The notes under the pieces: model-generated | The model's input: only the letters and a program-made list of their open reading frames with translations | The model's database searches: none | What the model was told of the DNA's origin: nothing | Part shown: piece after piece, positions 56,424 to 64,000 of the stretch | Numbering within the stretch: the stretch's first letter is position 1 | How the letters are laid out: every line of letters starts with the position of its first letter | Translations under genes and position numbers: made by a program | Origin: Macrobrachium rosenbergii | Taxonomy: Eukaryota > Arthropoda > Malacostraca > Decapoda > Palaemonidae | Assembly: GCF_040412425.1 (NCBI RefSeq) | Contig: NC_089744.1 | Location: 30,160,001-30,224,000, forward strand | Reading direction: 5' to 3' | DNA length: 64,000 bases

Positions 56424-56643
56424 ATGATGGCCGAAAGCAAACTGGAATGTTTACATCCAGGCAGGTGGGTACTCCTGCCTATCTGGCAGTAGTTACTGCC
56501 TAACCACCTTGCTCAAGAGTTTAATGGCTGTTTCCAGCCTACGCTGAAAGGAATTCCTAATGTAAAGGACCGAGGGTTTGTATATCGTGTTGGAACACTC
56601 CTGATGTAAAGGACCGACAGTTTGTATATCGTGTCGGAACAAA
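56424..56643 (-). repeat. DIRS-E2 5' inverted terminal repeat with doubled tip
   Basis: GGAATGTTTACATCCAGGC through CCTACGCTGAAAGGAATTCC to GTTTGTATATCGTGTTGGAA, then a second tip TCCTGATGTAAAGGACCGAC to GTGTCGGAACAAA. The ICR of E2 encodes only one tip, so the second block is an addition. Confidence 0.85.
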
Positions 56644-56742
56644 CAGAATGGTGCCTGATACCACCTCTGCCAGACTTGCAGAAACCTCAAAAGAAAACAG
56701 TTCTCTTATGTGGGAATACAGCATTAAAAGCTATAGCAATCT
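56644..56742 (+). pseudogene. Fragment of element-A-type gag, opposite strand
   Basis: The plus strand reads EWCLIPPLPDLQKPQKKTVL and LCGNTALKAI, matching the element A gag block at about 5170-5280 on the minus strand. It starts exactly at the E2 right tip (after GAACAAA) and ends at the sequence of element F. It shows that another A-type copy, now almost lost, lay here in the plus orientation. Confidence 0.8.
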
Positions 56743-57315
56743 GGGTCGAGGAGAACGCTTCTGCCTCGGTAAAGCACACTCCTGAGGAGAGTGGAGCAGC
56801 TCACTTGAGTCGAGCAGCGCACTCGGCTCTCCCGAGCCAGGCTGGCCCTGCAAACGCAGCTGGGGACTGGGAGGAGCACAGCTGGCTGGTGAGAACTGGC
56901 GCTATCCTCTAGACATGCCCCAGTCTTCTTGAGGCTGAAACCTCTCGGGGAGACTGGGCAGGGGACCTCTTCTCTGTCTCGCCAGTGTCCGGACCCAAGA
57001 GACTGGCGCACCTTTCTGGGAACCTTGCTTGACACCTGAAGAAGTGCCAGCAGGAAGAGTCAGAGCACCTGCTTGCCCGGACTCTTTCTCCCGTCCTGTG
57101 CTCGAGTCGGTACAGGGAGAGGTTTCTCCTGTACCAGACTGGGGTACCTGGGTCTCCTTAGAGACCTGGATACTCGGCGCAGCTCATGAAGGAGTGTCTG
57201 ACACATACGCTGGCCTTAGAAGCAGGCTTCTTCGGCACAGCAGAGGGAGTGCAAACCATGTTCTGCACGCCCTTGGCTCCGGATACGACTGAGCCGGGGT
57301 CAACGAATTGATACC

Positions 57316-58716
57316 CTAGTCCATGGACTGGGAAGAGCCAATGAGAGAACCCATTGCCTTCCCTCTGGAAGGAGGCAGTCCCTTAGAAGTCTCGGGGCGA
57401 GACTTCTTGGGGGAGGGTGGGGGAGAGACAGGCTTTTTCTTCTTCAGCTGGCGAGCCTCAGAAGAAGAAGAAAAGGTAGCAGATGATGATGATGATGATG
57501 ACGAAGGCGACACCTTCCTAGACCTCTTCAACTTCTTTGTCACCTTCTTCAGGATGGCGGTTAGGTCCCCCATCCAGGAGGGAGCAGCAGAAGACACAGG
57601 AGCAGCCAGGGTAGCCAGGGAAGCGGGTGCAACCAGGGTAGTGGAGACATTGGTGCTTGGGCCAGCAGCTACTGGGGCAGGTGAAACAGCACAGGAGCCA
57701 GGAAAGCCAGAAGACGGTGCATTGGTTGAGGGCATGGATGTAGCGGGAGCCAGGCAAGGCCGAGAGTCAGAATAACCCGGAGCCGGAACCGGAGTTGGGA
57801 ATGAGCGTGGGTCGGCAACAGTAGGAGCAGGCAGATTTGTACAGCACCTTTGACGTGACCATACCTGAGGGGCCAGGCAGAGATAACGGGGCCAGGAAGC
57901 CAGGAGGCAGTGGCACAGCATGGAGTGTGGCAGGAGCGGCAGACACCTGGGTGCCCAGGTGCGAGGCCACCGTCACAGGCAGATTGCCAAATGATGTCAT
58001 GGTGACAGCAGACATGGTGGGCGTGGTGGCTGCGTGGGTAGTCACTGGAGTGCCAGAAAGATGAGATACCAGGCCCTCCAGTGATGGAAGGCCAGGAAGA
58101 CCCAGGTGCAACCAGGTAGAAGTGAGGTTAGATACCTGGCCACCGGGAGACGCATCCACCACCAAACCTCAAGAAAAGGTTGGGTCAAAAAAGGAAGCCT
58201 CTACTCACTCTGGGGGAAAAATTCACCCCGGAGCGAGGAGAGGCCCCAGAGAGGATGTCCTGATCTTCTGCTCCCCCGTGGCCTTCCACACCCGACGAAA
58301 TGAATGAGGAAGGGGAGGGGGAGTCCCCACCCAAGGGAGAGACAGCAAGAAGGGGAAGCTTGTCGGGAGGCAGAAACAATCCCGACAGGTTAGCCACCCA
58401 GGGAGTTGTCGGGGCGTATAACCCTCAGATGACGCCTTGGTGGGCTTCCTTCGGTACTGTCTCCTCCCCTCAAACTTCACCCACTGCTTGGTAGACCAGG
58501 AACAACACTCAGCACAGGGAGAATTGTGAGAATACACAAGTCCTCTGCAGGTGGGGCAAAGGGCAGGTGGGTCCATGGGTTCATATCTACACTTGAATGA
58601 GAAGCATTACACTTCTTCCCTCCCACCCCACGACATACATGCTGGGGGAAGGAAAGCTTACAGGGTTTGTCAACATTCATATTGCTAGCAGCAAGAAAAA
58701 ACAAGAAAGATCCCAC
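57316..58716 (-). pseudogene. DIRS-F gag-like region
   Basis: The N-terminus combines SNMNVDKPCKLSFPQHVCRG with MDPPALCPTCRGLVYSHNSP and CAECCSWSTKQW, the same Cys module as in element C (DKPVCRICPG, CLKC, CDEC, W-xxxQW). A 201-codon frame (57316-57921) is Pro/Ala/Ser-rich and contains LTAILKKVTKKLKRSRK with a Ser run encoded by an ATC/GAT-rich tract (57480-57510), then SPPPSPKKSRPETSKG. At least one frameshift lies between the parts. Confidence 0.7.
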
Positions 58717-58769
58717 CGGGAAAACAGCTCAAAGGCGGTCAGGTCAGAGAGCGAGAAAACATGTCTGCA

Positions 58770-58988
58770 GCGCACGACGGCCGAAAGCAAATTGGAATGT
58801 TTACATCCGGGCAGGCAGTAATCCCGCCTCCCGACAATAGTTAATTGCCTAACCACCTTGTTCTAAGTTCAACGACCATTTCAGCTCCGCTGAAAGTAAT
58901 TCCTAATGTAAAGGACCGACAGTTCGTATATCATGTCAGAACAATCCTAACGTAAAGGACCAATGGTTTGTACATCGTGTCGGAACAA
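58770..58988 (-). repeat. DIRS-F 5' inverted terminal repeat with doubled tip
   Basis: GGCCGAAAGCAAATTGGAAT, then CCTAACCACCTTG, CTGAAAGTAATTCCTAATGT and tip GTATATCATGTCAGAACA, followed by a second tip CCTAACGTAAAGGACCAATG to GTGTCGGAACAA. The doubled arrangement is the same as in E2. Confidence 0.82.
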
Positions 58989-60279
58989 CTAGAATATTGT
59001 GTCCTGACCTAACCAAACCGAACCCAACCTAACCTTACTTAGGTGGTGTGCCCGACCTGGCTGGGGGCTTCGGCCCCTTGGACTCCCCCCCCCCGTTGTA
59101 ACCCAGTAATAACTCGAACACGTGGAATGGCCTAGGCTACCCCTTAACGGTAGTGGGTCCAAATCATCTTTATTCATTCATTAAACAATGTTAACCACAA
59201 AGGAGGAGAACTGCACCGCTTACCTTAATTAATATCACTGCCGTCCAATCATGAGGGTACCAACCTCGGCTTCTTGGCAGTAATCGGGAGTTCATGTGAA
59301 TCTGAAGTACTGGTTCCAGCTCTTATTGTTTTAAGCTGGGAAAGTAAATCAGAAGCAGGGGTGTCGGTGGCTTTTGAGGGGATAGACATATTTTATTAAA
59401 TCCAGAAATGCCCGAAATTGACACGGAACAGATTCTAAATATCACTCAAGAGTTAAATTCATCAGTGGACACAATGTTTGGGAACACAATTTTATCGTGA
59501 CACTGCATCTTGGTGGTCCAAGATGAACAAGAAAGGGTGACTGTGGGTCAGGGTGTAGGTCTAAACCATATTGATCAGACATTCTGATTGGTTAGATGTA
59601 TTTAATCCCTGGCCTGAGGGAATGACCTGGGTCGGCGGGGCATGCGACTGGACAGAATTAAATTTCCCGCGATCATGTCGGGTCAACATACGATGGCAGC
59701 CTTAGGAACTACAAGACGAGAGGAGCGCCGCACTATGACCATCTTAAGAACTACGGGAGAGCGGTGTGCGTGGTACTGTTCAGTCAACTGGCTGAAAAAA
59801 TTGTCTACTGGCAAACTCAGGCACACTGGCCAGGTAAGTTACTTTTCGGTAGGTATTGTCACGCTGAACAACTTTTATTCTATGCAATTTTTCATCTGGC
59901 ATCATTGTTAATGAGCTATAGGCCTAGGCGCGTCCCGAGGATGGACAAACTACCCATATTTTGATTCCCAAGGAGCTAATACTAAACATGGCATCCCAAG
60001 GAGCTTCCGCCATGTCTTACGGCCTAACCTTCACATGGCCTAACAGGTTCACGGCCGAAAATAATACGGACTAGGATAATCGTCCCGAACTTAAGCATTC
60101 AGCCCGGATTTAATTAGCCTATCCAGAACGATACAATATCACTAAAAATTCTACAGCCTGGAGATAGGATGTGATAAACAATATTAATGAATTGTGATAA
60201 TCATTAACTGGCACCATTTTTTACTACAAAAGTTTCGATACCGGCCAAGAACTCCAGCAACCCTTTTCGATTTCCTTAC
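58989..60279. other. Intron 1 5' part; no gene confirmed
   Basis: It contains a CCTAACC-type C/A-rich patch (59007-59042) and a C run (about 59087-59096), then unique-looking sequence. On the plus strand an ATG at 59642 opens 64 codons up to a consensus donor CAGGTAAGTT (59831-59840). No homology is recognised. Intron 1 donor GTAAGG of GTF2H4 is at 60279-60274. Confidence 0.35.
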
Positions 60280-60401
60280 CTGAATACGGCTAAACATGTC
60301 GCTGGGTGATTATATAATTTATCCAACGTTTCCCGTGGAAGAGACTTCAAGTAATCCAATAAATTCTTGCAAGTTAATGTCTTTTCTCCATAAAAACTCA
60401 T
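60280..60401 (-). CDS. GTF2H4: GTF2H4 exon 1 (start codon to residue 40 plus two bases)
   Basis: The minus-strand ATG at 60401-60399 opens a 122-base exon ending in a GTAAGG donor (60279-60274). The peptide contains [14 protein letters not shown] followed by [16 protein letters not shown]. This is the hallmark N-terminus of p52/Tfb2, in which a short helix precedes a conserved [15 protein letters not shown] block. The last two bases (AG) complete an arginine codon with the first base of exon 2. The ATG was chosen because it gives an N-terminus of about the family's usual length and the conserved block begins within ten residues. An untranslated first exon further upstream cannot be excluded. 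Confidence 0.93.
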
Positions 60402-61330
60402 GATAATTACTCAATTTATGCCGACGGAATGGAAATGAAGTGCTAATAGTAGTAGTAGCAAAAACATCATTCCTTACAACGAAACTTCATTGTCTTGCGC
60501 CTTTTTCTTTTATCTAGCTGGTTTTGCTTTTATTTTTCTTCTTGTTAAGTTATGAAAAAAAAGAACCTTGAAAAAATGTTTGATACTTGTTTCAATGATA
60601 ATAAAGCCACTGAATAATACTGCATTTACTTCTTACTCCATTACGAACGTGACTGCAACAGGTAGCGTTTATAATTTTTTTTACTGTATAAGCAGAAAGC
60701 TTGTATTTTTTTCTAATCATATTTGGTGGTTAAGTGGACACAGCGTATGCTATTTTTCATACATGAAGGGGCACATACAAATACACTACTCAAGGATTAT
60801 TAAAAAAAAGAACTATGGAGATATGACACCAAATTCAAAGCGAACTGTTTCCAAACATAAGCGATTACTACTTAGGCCGAGGTGAATTTGGTGTGCGCCA
60901 AACCGGCGCCTCTATACACTCTGTTTTGACTCTTAATAATCATTTTGGTGGCCATAAATGTGTCACGTCACCATAGCGATCACTTCATGTCTTAATGAGG
61001 CGATTTCGTTTTAGTTATGTCGTATCTTCGTTCAACACATGTGGGAAAATAAAGTTCTTATTTGGTGAGTTTCATGTAAGGCATGTTCACATCGGACAGA
61101 TAAATTCCACTTTAACATGCATCATGGCATCGGTAAAGACAGAGAGCTCATATAATCTCCACACTTTAGCAAGGGTCTACCTCTTGAATGTCGGTCAAAT
61201 AACATGTAAACAAACTCATTTCATCTTAGTTTAGCCCAAAAGAACAGCATTAGTGTTTTTATCGCGACCTCTGGAGCACCTGTGGTACTATTTTTTCCGG
61301 AAGCGTGGCGTGCAAACTCGTAACGTTCTC
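60402..61330 (-). promoter_or_regulatory. Candidate 5' UTR and promoter region of GTF2H4
   Basis: This is unique-looking sequence directly upstream of the GTF2H4 start codon. No TATA box at a typical distance was seen, as expected for a housekeeping gene. Possible elements are a CRE/X-box-like GTCACGTCACCATAGCGATC around 60961-60980, a GC-rich patch near 60892-60910 (GTGCGCCAAACCGGCGCC), and an ETS-like CCGGAAG near 61299. The assignment is positional. The transcription start cannot be located from sequence alone. Confidence 0.3.
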
Positions 61331-61576
61331 TTATTCACCACAAAGCAAAACAAGAGTGAGAAAAACCGACACAACATTTTACATTATTTGCAGAGCTATG
61401 TATAGATATGTTATTTACATATTTCCCTATTTTGCTTGTAAAAATTTATAGAAGAAAATGAGACAATATCTGAAATAAGTCATCATTATGTGACTGCTAA
61501 CAATAATACTATCTGCGGGTGATAAACATACAATAACGAGAGTAATAATGATTGTTAACATTCACATTATCGATCG

Positions 61577-61579
<3 letters not shown>

Positions 61580-61638
<59 letters not shown>
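61580..61638 (+). repeat. (GA)n microsatellite
   Basis: About 29 uninterrupted GA units. Confidence 0.97.
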
Positions 61639-61639
<1 letters not shown>

Positions 61640-62109
61640 GAATGAATGAGTTGAATGAATGAAGTTGTTGCTCAGGAAAAATAAAACAATAAAAATGCAG
61701 AACAGAATGAAGAAAAACAGTTTTTTCCTTCGGAGTGAGAAGCTTCAGTAAAAGTAAAGAGTGCTAATGTTGTTTAAAAGTCTAGCTAAGCTCCACGTCG
61801 TCTATAAAAACGGGCTACATTCCGGATCTAGACGGCGGGAGATGGGGAGTGGGGGGTGGCCAAGGGGGGGATGTTGGCCCTTCTCTTCGCAGGGTTTCGG
61901 GTGGGTTGGGGTGGAAAGGGGGGTGTCTGTTGAGACGTAGTTGTGCATTTAGTGGGTGAAGATAGTATTCTGTCACACAAGGGAGGAACATAAATTTCGT
62001 AGACGGACGAAAAACAACTCAGTCGAAGTTGTGTATCGGAAGCACTTTGTTGCATTACTGTCGGTGGCAATCTAGAGTTTTTAATTTGGAAAAATCACTG
62101 ACTTGCTTA

Positions 62110-62320
<211 letters not shown>

Positions 62321-62539
62321 GTGTGTGAAAGAACGACTAAGAAAGAATGAAGAACAGTAACTGGTGAAATGAGTGTACAAGTTATAGAGGTGAATGACAC
62401 AGTGTGCGTTTAGAGTATTTGACATATTGCTGAAAAGCCTTATACCAAAATTCGGACTCCCATTGAACTTTGCATTCTCGATTTTGAGTCTCTAAATTTT
62501 ATAACACAGTACAAAAGTTTATGATCAATACAGAACTAT

Positions 62540-62543
<4 letters not shown>

Positions 62544-62612
<69 letters not shown>
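62544..62612 (+). repeat. (GA)n microsatellite
   Basis: About 34 GA units, uninterrupted. Confidence 0.97.
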
Positions 62613-62614
<2 letters not shown>

Positions 62615-62937
62615 TCTTACCTTGAGATTTATGGATTATACCTGATATCGTCAATTAGTCTCGGTACACCAACGCACCTGTCACTTTACGTTCGTGAATA
62701 CTTGATTTACGACAGTATGAAATGTTTTGTGGTTCTTTTAGGCTACCTTTTATGCGCATGAAATTTGTTTTAATAAACAATCACATGAGCAGAAGTAACA
62801 TTTATTCCATTAAGATGGATAAAGTGAATTTTATAACGACTGGTATAGGTAACCACAAGCAAGATATCCGTGTCATCTGGTTCAGCCTCGTCAGTATTCA
62901 CGACCGTAAAGTGTCAGGTGCGTTGGTGTACCCAGAC

Positions 62938-62941
<4 letters not shown>

Positions 62942-63028
<87 letters not shown>
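62942..63028 (+). repeat. (TA)n microsatellite
   Basis: About 43 TA units followed by GTATATGAG. Confidence 0.97.
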
Positions 63029-63034
<6 letters not shown>

Positions 63035-63531
63035 GAGGCTATGTGCTGACGCAGAAGCTAGTTTTGATAGGAAGATGCCATAACATCTTAATAAATCTGT
63101 GCAACTGGATCTCAATCATCATGCGAAAACGCGCATCTACAATGACTCTCTCTCTCTCCACATACACAGACACAAAGGCACAAATATTTACTTAGATGCG
63201 ATGAACACCGGAAGCAATATGCAAATGACGTGTCAGACAAATGACAGAATGTGTCACTTAGCATCTGAAGAATCTGTTGAGCAGACCTCTGAAGTCTGTT
63301 CTAAGTAGCCACAAATACCTCATTCAGAAATGATATAATTTCAAACTGTGTCATTTAAGTTTCATGCTAAAGAATTTGGTCTCTATGACCGATAATTATC
63401 CTTGTTAAATTTCTTGAAACTAACTTCTTAAAGGAGAGGGACGCTTGAAACTACCGAGCGAAAGGCTAAAAATATTTAGCAACATCTGCGGGCACATGTT
63501 AGGAAGACGAGGCGCATGAGAATGAACGTCC

Positions 63532-63582
63532 TGGAGGAGGAGGAGGAGGAGGAGGAGGAGGAGGAGGAGGAGGAGGAGGAGG
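63532..63582 (+). repeat. (GGA)n microsatellite
   Basis: About 17 GGA units, followed by a CT-rich patch at 63593-63615. Confidence 0.96.
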
Positions 63583-64000
63583 ATTCGGCTTTTTTTCTCT
63601 CTCTGTCTCTCTCTTTTAAGTAATCCTTTTCCTCTAATGGAAGAGGAGAGACATTGGCAAAAGAACGAAGATGTGGGCCAGAAATAAGTCCCCAGCAGAA
63701 GATGACTTTTTTCGTTTCTTGTTAATAATTTTCATCTTAGTCGCGCGGGATAACAGGTGAGGAGGCCACGAGTCATTGGCAGGTCTCCCGTTTGTGTGAA
63801 ACGCAAAACTAATTACTGTCACCGGTCGACAAAGAGCCTCTACCTGTATCGGAGTTTAGGAAAAGACAGGGCGAGGTTTATAATTGCCTACGCCGTCCGT
63901 ACAACGAATATGTAGGTGAAGTCGATAAAGCAGCTCGGTCAATAGCTTCACTTGTATCCTTAAGTCAAGCCAATGAACAGATGACAAGGGTAATAGTGTC

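Larger units (their letters stand above)
50877..56643 (-). mobile_element. DIRS element E2, reverse-transcriptase-deleted (5.8 kb)
   Basis: Close relative of E1, with the same ITRs (50877-51075, 56424-56643), ICR (51108-51225) and gag repeats. Between gag (ending near 52800) and recombinase remnants (52267-52779) there is no RT palm and little RNase H, a larger loss than in E1. AAA flanks both tips (AAATCACAA at left, GAACAAA at right). A second copy of the terminal block lies at the right end (56601-56643). It lies in GTF2H4 intron 1 in gene orientation. Confidence 0.85.
56743..58988 (-). mobile_element. DIRS element F, 5' fragment (gag plus 5' ITR only)
   Basis: The right end 58770-58988 is an E-type 5' ITR with a doubled tip. 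Inside it are gag sequences (57316-58716). No ICR, 3' ITR, RT or recombinase is present; the fragment stops abruptly at the A-type gag piece. It is probably a truncated or recombined copy of a DIRS element whose ITR is E-like and whose gag resembles C. Confidence 0.78.
37..60401 (-). other. GTF2H4: GTF2H4 gene (TFIIH p52/Tfb2 subunit), 5' part, six coding exons
   Basis: This is the host gene of the window. GTF2H4 (Tfb2 in yeast, p52 in animals) is a subunit of the TFIIH core. It anchors and stimulates the XPB helicase for promoter opening by RNA polymerase II and for nucleotide excision repair in the nucleus. Six exons on the minus strand were found by translating short conserved blocks and checking AG/GT borders. 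Splice phases agree at all five junctions, and 903 coding bases give 301 codons, against about 460 residues in vertebrate family members. The missing C-terminal third (the XPB/p8-binding region) must lie left of position 37. Introns from 5' to 3' are about 9.6, 13.7, 9.0, 5.7 and 21.5 kb, and mobile elements fill most of each. No frameshift or stop interrupts the exons, so the gene looks functional. Exons and phases are read directly; the family assignment comes from recalled family sequences. Confidence 0.93.

Noticed and set aside
59007..59042. CCTAACC-rich patch resembling arthropod TTAGG telomere repeat
   Set aside because: Only irregular copies (CCTAACC, CCAAACC, CCCAACC) over 36 bases; not a telomeric array.

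Overview
The window is eukaryotic, and almost all of it is the 5' part of one host gene on the minus strand: GTF2H4, the p52/Tfb2 subunit of transcription factor TFIIH. Six coding exons (60401-60280, 50648-50541, 36821-36669, 27711-27523, 21836-21653, 183-37) join with matching splice phases into 301 codons that align collinearly with the N-terminal two thirds of animal GTF2H4. The rest of the gene lies beyond the left edge. Only 903 coding bases occupy 60 kb, because every intron is filled with mobile elements. Abundant DIRS-type tyrosine-recombinase retrotransposons, (GA)n/(TA)n/(AGG)n microsatellites and AT-rich introns suggest a decapod crustacean or close relative. This is an inference; no species marker is visible.

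Intron 5 (184-21652) holds a pair of long inverted repeats (about 310-635 and 14031-14345) around a degraded DIRS-like gag/pol (minus strand, 2266-6402). Inside that pair sits a 5.77 kb DNA transposon (7245-13010) with about 150-bp imperfect terminal inverted repeats. It encodes a broken plus-strand protein with N-terminal zinc-binding Cys pairs, a PIN/FEN-like acidic region and a C-terminal CXC cysteine cluster. Next comes a structurally complete DIRS element (15181-21516) with inverted terminal repeats and an internal complementary region (ICR). Intron 4 (21837-27522) holds a duplicated segment whose two copies carry different MITEs, a piggyBac-type MITE with TTAA target sites in one and a Tigger/pogo-type MITE with TA in the other, so each copy preserves the empty site of the other's insertion. 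It also holds a LINE reverse transcriptase relic. Intron 3 (27712-36668) holds a DIRS element lacking the RT palm (E1). Intron 2 (36822-50540) holds two longer DIRS elements of different families (C and D). Intron 1 (50649-60279) holds a second RT-less DIRS (E2), a fragment of the intron 5 gag type, and a 5'-only DIRS piece (F). The probable promoter and a microsatellite-rich upstream region fill 60402-64000.

All seven DIRS-type units are coded on the minus strand, the same strand as GTF2H4. Their termini carry outward-facing splice-donor-like motifs; in element B the match to the U1 snRNA 5' end is 11 of 11 bases. The most promising items for follow-up are the PIN-like/CXC transposon, the splice-donor motifs in the DIRS repeats, and the RT-deleted DIRS family that keeps full terminal architecture. 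No rRNA or tRNA gene and no CRISPR array was recognised.
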